A stretch of DNA of 60,003 nucleotides from Arcanobacterium urinimassiliense. Its GTDB lineage: Bacteria; Actinomycetota; Actinomycetes; Actinomycetales; Actinomycetaceae. The translations under genes were made by a program, and so were the position numbers. Positions 25,718 through 34,054 of this stretch are shown in pieces. The DNA lies in NCBI RefSeq assembly GCF_900119495.1, contig NZ_LT632435.1, positions 606,112 to 666,114 on the forward strand, written 5' to 3'. The stretch's first letter is position 1; the number at the start of each line of letters is the position of its first letter. Under the pieces are notes generated by a model that saw only the letters and a list, made by a program, of their open reading frames with translations, made no database searches and had not been told where the DNA came from.

Positions 25718-26650
25718 TTAATCATCCAATCCCGCGAATAAATCGGTCGATACGTAGCGTTCACCGAAATCAGGAATAATTACGGCGATACTTTTTCCAA
25801 CGTATTCGGGGCGTTCAGCTATTTTCAGCGCTGCCCAGAGTGCAGCTCCGCCCGAGATTCCTGCCAGTATCCCCTCTTGGTGGGCAGCCTGCCGAGCCGT
25901 AGCTAAAGCGTCGTCAAATTCTACCGGCAGCACTTCGTCATAGATATCTCTATCGAGTACTTCCGGCACGAAATTAGCGCCCAGCCCTTGTATCTTATGA
26001 GATCCGGCGTGGCCCGTGGAAAGAAGAGGTGAATCGGCGGGTTCTACCGCCACAATATGTATTTGTGGATTCTGGGATTTTAGATACTTACCGCTTCCGC
26101 TGAGAGTACCTCCGGTGCCTACGCCAGCCACCAACACATCTACTTTTCCAGATAGATCATTCCAGATTTCTGGACCGGTGGTGCGGGCGTGAGCGGCAGG
26201 ATTGGCGGGATTGGCAAACTGGGAAGCGAGAATAGCGCCGGGCAGCGAAGCAGCAATCTCTTTCGCTTTATCCACTGCGCCTTGCATTCCCGCTGCCGGT
26301 TCAGTGAGCACTAATTCTGCTCCGAATCCGCGCAATAAAATACGCCGTTCTTTAGACATTGAAGCCGGCATAGTAAGAATTACTTTGTAGCCGCGCGCTG
26401 CGCCCACCCAGGCGAGTGCAATACCAGTATTACCGGAGGTTGCTTCGACGATAGTGCCGCCGGGAGCCAGCGCTCCCGATTTTTCTGCTTCCTCCACGAT
26501 AGCCACACCTACGCGGTCTTTTACGGAGTTAGCTGGGTTGTAGAATTCTAATTTTGCAAATACGTGCCCACCTTTATCTGCCGCCAGCCGGTGGAGCTGT
26601 AGCAGGGGCGTACCTCCAGTTATTTCGGTGAGGGAGTGGTATAAGGTCAT
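25718..26650 (-). CDS. cysK: Cysteine synthase A (O-acetylserine sulfhydrylase)
   Basis: This 310-residue PLP enzyme makes cysteine from O-acetylserine and sulfide. The PLP lysine is in [16 protein letters not shown] near residue 43, the substrate loop is [11 protein letters not shown], the phosphate loop is [10 protein letters not shown], and the C-terminal [15 protein letters not shown] is typical. The gene opens the cysK-cysE operon. Its transcript has a long leader of about 260 bases with a Cys-rich leader peptide and a hairpin just before the ribosome site GAGAGAA, so its expression is probably tuned by cysteine supply. Confidence 0.95.
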   Translation of the reverse strand: MTLYHSLTEITGGTPLLQLHRLAADKGGHVFAKLEFYNPANSVKDRVGVAIVEEAEKSGALAPGGTIVEATSGNTGIALAWVGAARGYKVILTMPASMSKERRILLRGFGAELVLTEPAAGMQGAVDKAKEIAASLPGAILASQFANPANPAAHARTTGPEIWNDLSGKVDVLVAGVGTGGTLSGSGKYLKSQNPQIHIVAVEPADSPLLSTGHAGSHKIQGLGANFVPEVLDRDIYDEVLPVEFDDALATARQAAHQEGILAGISGGAALWAALKIAERPEYVGKSIAVIIPDFGERYVSTDLFAGLDD

Positions 26651-26667
26651 AGGTTCTCTCTTTTCTT

Positions 26668-26698
26668 AAATTGAGGTTTTGTATAAACGGCTCAATTT
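26668..26698 (-). promoter_or_regulatory. Hairpin just upstream of the cysK ribosome site
   Basis: AAATTGAG (26668-26675) and CTCAATTT (26691-26698) form an 8-bp inverted repeat with a 15-base loop, ending about nine bases before the cysK ribosome site. In the leader transcript it may be one arm of an attenuation or translation-control structure. Confidence 0.5.
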
Positions 26699-26821
26699 TT
26701 ATTCTTCGATTTATATTCCTATTTCGCAGTTTTATCTAAAAGTTTATCTAGGAGCTGCTTTGAGCTGTTAGGAGCTACTTTTTAGCAATTTACGAGCGCC
26801 AAGCATGCCAAAGGCACAAAA

Positions 26822-26887
26822 CTAGAGCTCAGCGCCCTTGCGACAGGTACAGCAGAAAAGGGAGGCAGAGAGAGCTGCTAAACGCAT
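26822..26887 (-). CDS. Cys-rich 21-residue leader peptide of cysK-cysE
   Basis: ATG at 26887 lies seven bases after a near-perfect ribosome site (AGGAGGAGG, 26895-26903) and opens a 21-codon frame with Cys codons at 12, 13 and 15 (core FCCTCRK), ending TAG. It is the first frame in the probable cysK-cysE transcript, 171 bases before cysK. Cysteine-rich leader peptides that attenuate cysteine-biosynthesis operons are known from actinobacteria, notably mycobacteria. Ribosome stalling at the Cys codons when cysteine is scarce would change folding of the downstream leader. The gene is too short for ordinary gene callers. Function is inferred from position, ribosome site and codon content. Confidence 0.7.
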   Translation of the reverse strand: MRLAALSASLFCCTCRKGAEL

Positions 26888-26922
26888 ATTATTTCCTCCT
26901 CCTGCTCAATAGTTAATACAAA

Positions 26923-26928
26923 ATTATA
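26923..26928 (-). promoter_or_regulatory. Probable -10 box of the cysK-cysE leader transcript
   Basis: TATAAT on the minus strand lies about 36 bases upstream of the leader peptide start, correctly placed for a transcript beginning near 26915. No good -35 hexamer is visible. The rest of the 430-base gap (26651-27080) holds the leader, the hairpin and short AGCTCCTA repeats, with no other gene. Confidence 0.5.
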
Positions 26929-27035
26929 GGCACTTTTATAATTACATAGCTTTTTCGGCGGCGCAAATGTGGCAAATCTTGCTAGCGGTATTGTGCGCTA
27001 AATTTTGCTAACACCTACATATTTTGTGGCGAAAA

Positions 27036-27083
27036 ATTAGCGCCGGGCAAGGGGAGCTAATTCGCGCTGGAAAAGGGGAGCTA
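27036..27083. repeat. 24-bp tandem repeat at the yigZ stop
   Basis: Units 27036-27059 and 27060-27083 both read ATT.GCGC.GG..AAGGGGAGCTA. On the minus strand each begins TAGCTCCCC, and the first TAG is the stop codon of the YigZ gene. Confidence 0.8.
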
Positions 27084-27728
27084 GGAGATAACTCCAGCAG
27101 CTACTTCTTTATAAGCCATTTTTTGGAATTTTACCTCTGTTTCTGCGCCGCGCAGCTCTCCTAGGTACGCGGCAGCTTCGTTGCAATCATCTGCGAGAAA
27201 AGTAATCACCACTTTTTCTGATTGATAATCGAGAGCAGTGATTTCATATTTACTGCGGCGCAATCCTGCTTCTATACGTCCGGCGGCATCGAGAGGCAGT
27301 GAAACTTCCAACTGCTGGAAAATTTGCTCTTTCCAGAGTTGCGCTCCGTGGAGTGTTTGCGCCGGCGCCTCGGTATAAGCGCGCACCAGCCCGCCGGTGC
27401 CGAGCAGAGTGCCGCCAAAATACCGCACCACCACTATTGCAGTATCGGTGAGCTGGCGGGTATTTATCACCTCTAAAATTGGTTTTCCGGCGGTGCCGGA
27501 GGGTTCGCCGTCGTCAGAGGAATTAGTGATATCTTGCGCGCCGCGCACGGAAATACGGTAGGCGCTGCAATGGTGGCGTGCATCTGGGAATTCTTGGCGA
27601 ATCTCTGCTATGAAATTACGCGCAGCAGTTACGTTTTCTACGCGGCGCACTACGGCTATAAACCGCGACTTTTTCACGGTAATTTCGCTGCGCAATTCCA
27701 AATCAGGGGTCAGACGATAAATCTCCAC
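27081..27728 (-). CDS. yigZ: YigZ/IMPACT family protein
   Basis: This 215-residue protein has the N-terminal UPF0029/IMPACT domain with KKSRFIAVVRRVE, ARHHCSAYRI, SDDGEPSGTAGKPILEVI and VVRYFGGTLLGTGGLVRAY, followed by a small ferredoxin-like C-terminal domain (about residues 135-205). The family is conserved, binds nucleic acid or ribosomes in eukaryotic relatives, and has no settled bacterial role. It is divergent from rpmF. Its 3' end carries the 24-bp echo repeat. Confidence 0.92.
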   Translation of the reverse strand: MEIYRLTPDLELRSEITVKKSRFIAVVRRVENVTAARNFIAEIRQEFPDARHHCSAYRISVRGAQDITNSSDDGEPSGTAGKPILEVINTRQLTDTAIVVVRYFGGTLLGTGGLVRAYTEAPAQTLHGAQLWKEQIFQQLEVSLPLDAAGRIEAGLRRSKYEITALDYQSEKVVITFLADDCNEAAAYLGELRGAETEVKFQKMAYKEVAAGVIS

Positions 27729-27886
27729 CTTTCTATTTTTACCGAAAACTCCGTGTTTCTCAGCACAAAGTGAAAACTGTTATGAGAAAACTAGGTGCCA
27801 TCTGTTAAAGTTATGCTCTGTACGAAAGATAATCGCCTAGAGAGCGATATCGCTTACTTAATAAAGAAAGAGCAAGGAGCGGAATC

Positions 27887-28057
27887 ATGGCAGTTCCAAA
27901 ACGTAAGATGTCACGCAGCAATACCCGCTCTCGTCGTTCCCAGTGGAAGGCCAAGCTTACCGAGTTGCAGCCGGTCCGTGCCATGGGTGGCAGCGAGGTG
28001 CGCATCCCACGTCGCCTAGCAAAGGCGGCGCAGAAAGGCCTGCTCGATTTAGATTAA
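27887..28057 (+). CDS. rpmF: 50S ribosomal protein L32, cysteine-free form
   Basis: The 56-residue product begins [20 protein letters not shown] and ends [15 protein letters not shown], matching L32 over its whole length. The four zinc-binding Cys residues of the C+ form are absent, so this copy does not need zinc. C- paralogues are often expressed in zinc shortage, but in some actinobacteria the C- form is the only one. AAGGAGCGG precedes the ATG. It is followed by a hairpin terminator. Confidence 0.95.
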   Translation: MAVPKRKMSRSNTRSRRSQWKAKLTELQPVRAMGGSEVRIPRRLAKAAQKGLLDLD

Positions 28058-28078
28058 AATCAGCAGCTAAAAATTTTC

Positions 28079-28118
28079 AGAGTGGCTCCGCCGAAAAGGT
28101 GGGACCACTCTTTATTTT
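28079..28118 (+). terminator. Terminator after rpmF
   Basis: AGAGTGG pairs with CCACTCT, with an extra TCC/GGA inner pairing, followed by TTTATTTTTAT. It ends the rpmF transcript before putP. Confidence 0.75.
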
Positions 28119-28145
28119 TATAAGAAAACGGAAAAGGATCTCGAA

Positions 28146-29696
28146 ATGACGCAAGCAACCGGGCAAGCAATAGCCATGATCGTTTATTTCGTAATGATGG
28201 TGCTCATTGGTTTGTGGGCCTACACTCGCACCAAGAATTTAGATGACTATATGATTGGCGGGCGCGGTTTGAACCCATTGGTGGCGGCGCTCTCGGCGGC
28301 AGCTTCGGATATGTCGGGGTGGCTGCTTATGGGATTGCCAGGTGCGCTCTACGTTTCGGGAATTATCGAAGGCTGGATTGCAGTAGGGCTGACGATTGGT
28401 TCGTGGCTAAACTGGAAAATCGTAGCTCCCCGGCTGCGTTCTTATAGTGAAATAGCGAAAAATTCTATTACGGTGCCCTCTTTTCTGGGTAATCGGCTGC
28501 ATGACCCCACCCATGCGGTGCGTATTGCCGCCGGGCTAATCATCTTCATTTTCTTCACCTTCTACGTATCTTCTGGAATGGTAGCCGGCGGTACCTTCTT
28601 TGAGACGGCTTTCGGCCTCGACTATCACCTCGGTATGACCGTCGTGGCGGGCGTAGTAATTCTTTATACGCTCGTGGGAGGATTCTTGGCCGTATCGTGG
28701 ACGGATATGGTGCAAGGCTTAATGATGGTAGCGGCTTTAGTAGCGGTGCCCATAGCCGGAATTTTTGCCGTAGGGGGGCTCGGGAAACTGGCCGCCGGCG
28801 TTAACGCCGTGAATCCGGGATTCCTCTCTCCGGTAGGAGGCTCGCTAAGTATTGCCACTTTCATAAGTATTATTTCTGCTCTCGCTTGGGGTCTCGGCTA
28901 CTTCGGGCAGCCGCATATCATTGTGCGTTTCATGGCTTTGCGTAGCCCCGGAGAAGCTAAACAAGCGCGGCGAATTGGGCTAGGTTGGATGATATTTTCG
29001 GTATTTGGTGCCGGCGGCACTGCGCTAGTGGGCATTGCCATGAACTATTACGGTCTCATATCGGTCGGCTCGGAGCAGCGTGAATCTATATTTATTGTTT
29101 CTGGGCAGCGGCTATTTCCGGTATTTATTGCTGGCTTCATGCTCGCAGCTATTTTGGCGGCGATCATGTCTACCATTTCTTCGCAACTGCTCGTCACTTC
29201 TTCTGCCGTAGTAGAAGATATCCTCAACGCCAAAGGGGAGCGCAGCGCGGCGGCCAGTATTAATTGGGGGCGGACGGCTGTGCTGCTCTGTGCCCTCCTA
29301 GCTGCAGTATTCGCTTGGTTCCGCACCGATTCTATTTTGAATCTAGTGGCTTTTGCCTGGGCTGGATTCGGGGCGACTTTCGGCCCCATGGTATTGCTGG
29401 CGCTCTATTGGCGTAAACTCACCTGGCAGGGCACACTCTGTGGAATGCTCACCGGAGCATTGACGGTCGGAATCTGGGGTACTTATAAGTGGTTTGGGCT
29501 TTACGAAATTTTGCCGGGATTCTTACTAGCCTTGCTGGTGGCGTATCTAGTTTCTCGCCTTACCTACCGGATGAATAGCGAAATAGAAGCAGAGTTTACG
29601 AAAGCGCTACAGCTCAGTACCGCTAATGCCCAAGAGATGGCCGCTCAGAGTGATTCAGCGAGCGCTATGCCGCACGAAGAGGAAAACGAGGGGTAA
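28146..29696 (+). CDS. putP: Sodium/proline symporter (SSF family)
   Basis: This 516-residue inner-membrane protein imports proline with sodium. Hallmarks are the N-terminal DDYMIGGRGLNPLVAALSAA and ASDMSGWLLMGLPGALYVSG segments, the GGFLAVSWTDMVQG segment and LAAIMSTISSQLLVTSSAV, all in PutP order over about 13 helices. The C-terminal 40 residues are hydrophilic and acidic. The gene sits between the rpmF terminator and a long hairpin and is probably monocistronic. Its end is followed by a 36-bp-offset echo of the last codons (29706-29741). Confidence 0.93.
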   Translation: MTQATGQAIAMIVYFVMMVLIGLWAYTRTKNLDDYMIGGRGLNPLVAALSAAASDMSGWLLMGLPGALYVSGIIEGWIAVGLTIGSWLNWKIVAPRLRSYSEIAKNSITVPSFLGNRLHDPTHAVRIAAGLIIFIFFTFYVSSGMVAGGTFFETAFGLDYHLGMTVVAGVVILYTLVGGFLAVSWTDMVQGLMMVAALVAVPIAGIFAVGGLGKLAAGVNAVNPGFLSPVGGSLSIATFISIISALAWGLGYFGQPHIIVRFMALRSPGEAKQARRIGLGWMIFSVFGAGGTALVGIAMNYYGLISVGSEQRESIFIVSGQRLFPVFIAGFMLAAILAAIMSTISSQLLVTSSAVVEDILNAKGERSAAASINWGRTAVLLCALLAAVFAWFRTDSILNLVAFAWAGFGATFGPMVLLALYWRKLTWQGTLCGMLTGALTVGIWGTYKWFGLYEILPGFLLALLVAYLVSRLTYRMNSEIEAEFTKALQLSTANAQEMAAQSDSASAMPHEEENEG

Positions 29697-29741
29697 AAAG
29701 AGGCGCCGAACGAAGAGCAAAACAAGGGCCAAACGTAGGAT
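29670..29741 (+). repeat. 36-bp-offset repeat across the putP stop
   Basis: CCGCACGAAGAGGAAAACGA at 29670 recurs as CCGAACGAAGAGCAAAACAA at 29706, in the same reading frame. The coding end PHEEENEG-stop is thus echoed by PNEEQNKGQT-stop just downstream. Confidence 0.8.
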
Positions 29742-29800
29742 AAACGAGGCCTCGAGCGAGAGGCAAAATAGCTGACAAAATAATAGCTAGCAGAAAACTG

Positions 29801-29850
29801 TGGGGTAGGCAGTGCAAATCCACGAGCGTGAATTTGCGCTGCCTACCCCA
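29801..29850. terminator. Long hairpin terminator between putP and the flavin reductase gene
   Basis: An inverted repeat of about 23 paired bases with one G-U pair and one mismatch spans 29801-29850, with loop CGAGCG. It separates two convergent genes and has AAAACTG before and GTTAATTG after, so it can act in either direction. Confidence 0.8.
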
Positions 29851-29885
29851 GTTAATTGCTGTAGCTAATGCCGCGCTTTACGTAA

Positions 29886-30449
29886 CTATTTATTCTCTAC
29901 AATCGCTACGAAACGATCGATATAGTCTTGCACGAAGGCGCGCGTCTTTTCGTTGTTGAATTTACCTTGCTCATCGAGTAATTCCGGAGATTTCCCTAGG
30001 AATACTTCAGGTTGCCCCGGGAGCGTCATATTGAAATAGCTGAGCGCGAGCCGCAAATTCTTCTGCGCGCTGTAGCCGCCCATCTTCCCTACGGAATGGC
30101 TAATAATTCCGGCCGGCAGATCTTTCCAAGCTACATCAGAATTCGGCTTCGACCCGATATCTACTGCATTCTTTAGGCAGGCGGGGATGCAGCGATTATT
30201 TTCCGGAGTTACGAAGAGTACTCCATCTACGCTCTTAATTTTTTCCCGGAATTCGGTGTATACCTTCGGCAGCGGCTTTTCCGTTACTTGTGGATCATCG
30301 TAATCGAAATCGTAAAGCGGCAAATCGCGAATTTCTACTATCTCTGCTTCGTAATCAGCGGGAAACATCTCCAGAGTCTGCAAAGCAATTTTGCGGGCAT
30401 AGGAGCCACCTCGCAAACTTCCCACTAGTACGGCAATTTTCTTCGCCAT
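29886..30449 (-). CDS. NAD(P)H-dependent FMN reductase-family protein
   Basis: This 187-residue flavodoxin-fold protein begins with AVLVGSLRGGSYARKIA, the FMN phosphate loop, and has VLFVTPENNRCIPACLKNAVD in place of the usual EYN-S-PG-LKNA motif, so one flavin-contacting stretch is altered. The family reduces flavins, quinones or azo compounds with NAD(P)H. It begins about 100 bases after the end of the EEP-fold gene on the same strand, with a terminator between, so it has its own promoter. Confidence 0.87.
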   Translation of the reverse strand: MAKKIAVLVGSLRGGSYARKIALQTLEMFPADYEAEIVEIRDLPLYDFDYDDPQVTEKPLPKVYTEFREKIKSVDGVLFVTPENNRCIPACLKNAVDIGSKPNSDVAWKDLPAGIISHSVGKMGGYSAQKNLRLALSYFNMTLPGQPEVFLGKSPELLDEQGKFNNEKTRAFVQDYIDRFVAIVENK

Positions 30450-30497
30450 ATTTCCTTTTCCTTTCTTTCGTCTTTATTTAAGTATAGCGGGCAGAAA

Positions 30498-30530
30498 AGC
30501 GGGGTGCAGACTAAAAATCTGCACCCCGCT
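30498..30530. terminator. Hairpin terminator of the EEP-fold gene
   Basis: A perfect 13-bp inverted repeat (30498-30510 with 30518-30530) with a seven-base loop is followed on the minus strand by TTTTCTG. It lies just after the stop of the minus-strand gene at 30552. Confidence 0.85.
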
Positions 30531-30551
30531 AGTAATAGTTCAGCTTTTATG

Positions 30552-31667
30552 CTACTTAAGCAGCTGCATCACAAGATGTACCGGATTGTGGTCGGTAGAT
30601 TTGAATCCTTTATCTAAAGTCTCCACTTTCTTGACCTTTATATTATCCGATACGAGGAAGCCGTCTATCACGTAATACTGATGAGTTTCTTTATCAGAAT
30701 TTACATATGGCTTATCGAGCGAACGGCAGGTGGGGCGAGAATAATCGGTAAGTACCTGTAGATTCTTGGCGTCAGATGGAATTTCTAATTTACCAGGTAC
30801 CCAGAGATCTTTATTGACGGGGAATTTACCGTTGCCTTCCGGGAAAAGCTGATTGAAATCTCCGCCGGCAATCACGTAGTTACCTTTGGCAGTTTCATCT
30901 GCAAAAATCTGCATGAGCTCCCGAGTCTGAGCGGCTTTTCCAGCGCCGTCGTCATAGGCCTCTAAATGTAGATTAATCGCCACTAATTCTTTATCGCTAC
31001 CGGCGATAGGAATCCGGTTTATGAGCAGCGCGCGCTTCAAATTGAAAATCCGCTCCGGCCACTTGAAAGGAATCGGAAGCTGTACGCGGGTAGCGTCTTC
31101 CACCTTGTAGTTCGAAAGGGTGAGTAGCCCCGAATGTACTCTGCCAATTGGTGGCTTCGGATAAGGCAGATACTTAACCTTAAAGTTGGGGGCAAAGCTC
31201 GAAGTAGCTTGCGGATTATCGGCTGCTAATTTCGCCGTCTCATCTATACCGTAGCTGCGCTTCGAATCGACATCTACCTCTTGGAAGAAAGCTAAATCCG
31301 GAGCTACTTTTTTCACTTCGGCGCTGATATCCGCGATATTCTGCTCTACTCTTTCTTTCGAAGCAGTTTGCACCATCTTGCCGCCGTCCATAAAGAAATC
31401 GGCGTTATCTCCGAGCGCTCCATAGCCGAGATTCCAAGTGAGCACACTTAGTTCGCCACTAGCGGGAAGCTCTTTTTCCGCATGTGCATTAAGAGCCACT
31501 GGTTCGATATGCGCGGGCTTGTATTCAGTGGTAATAAAATAAGCTGCTACTCCAATAATGAGTGCTAGCAAGGCAGCCAGCAGCAGCCCGAGATATTTAA
31601 ATATTCGCCGTAGCAGATGTGGGCGCGCTTTAGCGCCGGCATCTTTTTCTAGACTATGGGCGGGCAC
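30552..31667 (-). CDS. Membrane-anchored endonuclease/exonuclease/phosphatase-fold protein
   Basis: This 371-residue protein has one N-terminal membrane helix (about residues 24-48, LLAALLALIIGVAAYFI) and then an outward-facing DNase I-like domain. The EEP motifs are LTWNLGYG, FFQEVDVDS (metal-binding Glu), VIAGGDFNQLFP (catalytic Asp/Asn) and KSTDHNPVHLVM (catalytic Asp/His). Relatives cleave phosphodiesters in nucleic acid, inositol phosphate or sphingomyelin head groups; the substrate here is not evident. It may be an anchored surface phosphodiesterase. Its own terminator follows. Confidence 0.85.
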   Translation of the reverse strand: MPAHSLEKDAGAKARPHLLRRIFKYLGLLLAALLALIIGVAAYFITTEYKPAHIEPVALNAHAEKELPASGELSVLTWNLGYGALGDNADFFMDGGKMVQTASKERVEQNIADISAEVKKVAPDLAFFQEVDVDSKRSYGIDETAKLAADNPQATSSFAPNFKVKYLPYPKPPIGRVHSGLLTLSNYKVEDATRVQLPIPFKWPERIFNLKRALLINRIPIAGSDKELVAINLHLEAYDDGAGKAAQTRELMQIFADETAKGNYVIAGGDFNQLFPEGNGKFPVNKDLWVPGKLEIPSDAKNLQVLTDYSRPTCRSLDKPYVNSDKETHQYYVIDGFLVSDNIKVKKVETLDKGFKSTDHNPVHLVMQLLK

Positions 31668-31787
31668 GATATTGCTCCATTCTTTCGATTGTTTCTATTT
31701 CTTTTTATATATTTATGAAAAAATAAGGTGAACTTTTCGCTTCTTTAGACTCAAATACGGATTCTTTCCTCGCTCGTTTCCTACTTG

Positions 31788-32891
31788 CTACCAGTGAGCG
31801 ATGTGATTCTCGGCCATTCCCGGAATTCCTTGTACTTCTTCTCCAAGAAGTGTGCCGGAATAGCTCCCTAAGGGGGCGCGATAGCAGCTACTGAGAGCGC
31901 TAATTCCGACGTCGCCGGCGCGCATTCCTTCGGGGGTGAAAGTTAAATCTACCGCGCCATCGTCAGTATGAATATGCCAAGGGCGCAGCGGGTTATCGCT
32001 ATCGAAATCAAAACTGGTATGCCCTACGTAGAAGAGCTCGCCATCTTTCCAGATGCCGTTTTCGCTGTACTCGTAGTCGTTGTGGCCAGCCACTAAGTTT
32101 ATTCCCCATACGGGGCCGCTGCCGTGCGCACTGCGCCCGGCTGCGCTGGCCCAGCGCCACCGCGTTTCCCGCCCGAGCAAGCCGTGGGTGTCGTCGACGA
32201 TAGAGAAGCACTCATCTAAAGAATAGGTGCGGTTTCCTACCTGCGCTTTCCCTCTCACCTCCATGCCAGCTAATTTACGAGTGATATTTACGCCTTCTTT
32301 CTTTCCTTGCGCGCGGGCATTCGGAACGCGCGAAACGAGCACCAGCTGCCCAGCAGGCGGCGCATAGGAAGCTTCGATGGTGATTTCCCCGATGTGTAAA
32401 CTCAAATGAATTTTTCCGTCCGCTGTGGTGAGGATATCTACATCGCCGCGGATGCCACGATAGGACACATGCTCCCGTTCGGGGCGGAGCTGCACAGAGG
32501 TGTCGAGGCCGCCGGGGAGAGTGATGGCAAAATCGTTGAGCCGGCTGGTGCTGCGTTCGAAAATATAGCCAAAGATATTGGAGACGATGCCGGCGCGTAC
32601 CACCGTGGCACCGATAATTACTTCTTTGCCGAAGATTCCACTAAAGCGCCAGCGCTTTTCCGCGGCGAAACGCATCCAAGCTGGCCACTGATATTTTTGA
32701 GCAAAACGGCGATAGTCAATCTGGGGAAGTGCGCCGTTATAGATTCCAAAGGGAATCGACCCATCTGGGGCTGGTACTTCCTGGGGTGGAGTAGGTAATT
32801 CTGAGGTAGGTGTTTGATAGGTGATAAACGGGTTAGTAGCTGGTAGTTCCCCGATAACTTCATTGTCAGCAGGTTGGAAAATCATAAACAT
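31788..32891 (-). CDS. DUF2804 family protein
   Basis: This 367-residue soluble protein matches DUF2804 by its ordered motifs: KRWRFSGIFGKEVIIGATVV, the central FSIVDDTHGLLGRETRWRWASAAG, WGINLVAGHNDYEYSENGIW and GELFYVGHTSFDFD. The family is rich in beta strands and resembles lipocalin or tocopherol-cyclase-like barrels, but has no established function. It has no signal peptide. The start at 32891 has no strong ribosome site; an in-frame ATG at 32885 is an alternative. The neighbours give no clear context. Confidence 0.7.
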   Translation of the reverse strand: MFMIFQPADNEVIGELPATNPFITYQTPTSELPTPPQEVPAPDGSIPFGIYNGALPQIDYRRFAQKYQWPAWMRFAAEKRWRFSGIFGKEVIIGATVVRAGIVSNIFGYIFERSTSRLNDFAITLPGGLDTSVQLRPEREHVSYRGIRGDVDILTTADGKIHLSLHIGEITIEASYAPPAGQLVLVSRVPNARAQGKKEGVNITRKLAGMEVRGKAQVGNRTYSLDECFSIVDDTHGLLGRETRWRWASAAGRSAHGSGPVWGINLVAGHNDYEYSENGIWKDGELFYVGHTSFDFDSDNPLRPWHIHTDDGAVDLTFTPEGMRAGDVGISALSSCYRAPLGSYSGTLLGEEVQGIPGMAENHIAHW

Positions 32892-33095
32892 ATAATACGT
32901 TAAAATCTCGCCAGAGGTTTACAAAACTCAAATAAGTGTAATATGCGTTACGAAAATGGGGTAAGTGTAAAGGTCTTTAGTCCCACCAAAAGTGCGTTTC
33001 GGCAAGGAATATCGGCTTATATGCGGTAAAATGAAGGCAGCCTCTTATATTTAAGACGCTTTTTATGCGAAAAAATAAAAGGATTTAGGAAGATC

Positions 33096-33869
33096 ATGGA
33101 ACATCAAGATTCGTTTTCAGATTTTATGACCGGTATCTCTACTCCGGGCATGATTAAGTGGGAGGATATGCCCACTTATAATACGATTATGGCGCTGGCC
33201 GCTGGCGTGGGATTAATACTCGTCGCTTTCTTTATATATGAGCTGCTGCAGAGCGTGAAAAATAAGAAGCCGCTGAATACGGATTCTTTTGCGCTCGCTT
33301 TTGCCGTATCGGGAATTATTCAATTCTGCACTGGTTTGCATATGACTCTCACCTGGCCACTCGCTAAAGGTGGATTCGCTTACGACAACATAATTTTCGG
33401 CGAGACCACTCTCCCCTTCGGCGTACTACTGCTAGTGGCGGCCTTCTACCTCTGGAAGCGGGGCAAAGGAATCGGGGAAGCCGAAAACCCACTTCTGGCG
33501 GTGGCGCAGAGCGCAAAACCGGTATCTATTTTCATCGGCGCCCTAGGCCTAGAACTCTTTGCGATTACCATGGCCGGCCTAATCTACCGTCTCTATGCTG
33601 CACCCGTACAGGAGCCAATCTCCGGATTCTTCTCTCCCTATCCGTGGTTTGAAGCTATTTTCCTCTCGGTTCTCTTCTTCTTAGCTGGCCTGGGAGCATT
33701 TCTCACGCCGATAGCTGCTTTCCAAATTGCCAGTGGAAAGACGGAGACGAGTGGAATTCGCGCCATCAAGACCTCGATGGTTTGCTGGGCAATCTCGGGA
33801 GTTGCTTTCATGCTTTTCGGAGCGATGAATTTCTATACCCACATCGGATTTATTCTCAACACCATCTAA
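33096..33869 (+). CDS. Multi-pass membrane protein, DUF981-like
   Basis: This 257-residue protein has about seven hydrophobic helices, for example IMALAAGVGLILVAFFIYEL, LPFGVLLLVAAFYLW and AISGVAFMLFGAMNFYTHIG. The conserved-looking FCTGLHMTLTWPL and NIIFGETTLPFGV segments fit the DUF981 family, which is uncharacterised. TTAGGAAGATC precedes the ATG. The gene stands alone between DUF2804 and YwiC on the opposite strand. Transport or membrane maintenance is possible, but I cannot assign a function. Confidence 0.6.
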   Translation: MEHQDSFSDFMTGISTPGMIKWEDMPTYNTIMALAAGVGLILVAFFIYELLQSVKNKKPLNTDSFALAFAVSGIIQFCTGLHMTLTWPLAKGGFAYDNIIFGETTLPFGVLLLVAAFYLWKRGKGIGEAENPLLAVAQSAKPVSIFIGALGLELFAITMAGLIYRLYAAPVQEPISGFFSPYPWFEAIFLSVLFFLAGLGAFLTPIAAFQIASGKTETSGIRAIKTSMVCWAISGVAFMLFGAMNFYTHIGFILNTI

Positions 33870-33997
33870 GGATAGTAAATCCAATCTTAGGCAGTAGGTA
33901 GCGCATAGACGCTAGATAGCACTGCACATAATTTACAAAATAATCTCTGCTCCGGAGTGTCTATTCGTTGGAGATAAATTCCAGATGAGTAGTTAAG

Positions 33998-34049
33998 GAA
34001 TCTGTGTAAGAAATCCGCGCGAGCAATCCGTATAAGGAATCGGCGCGAG
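33998..34049. repeat. 26-bp tandem repeat after the YwiC stop
   Basis: Units 33998-34023 and 34024-34049 both read AATC.GT.TAAG.AATC.GCGCGAG. They lie five bases after the stop of the minus-strand YwiC-like gene. They do not copy its last codons. Confidence 0.75.
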
Positions 34050-34054
34050 AAGTA

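Noticed and set aside
26651-26821. SAM or cysteine riboswitch in the cysK leader
   Set aside because: No conserved SAM-I/II core is visible. The leader peptide with Cys codons explains the long leader better.
25006-30530. CRISPR array or mobile element end suggested by many hairpins
   Set aside because: Each hairpin has a different sequence and sits between genes as terminators do; there are no repeats with regular spacers, no transposase gene and no target-site duplications.
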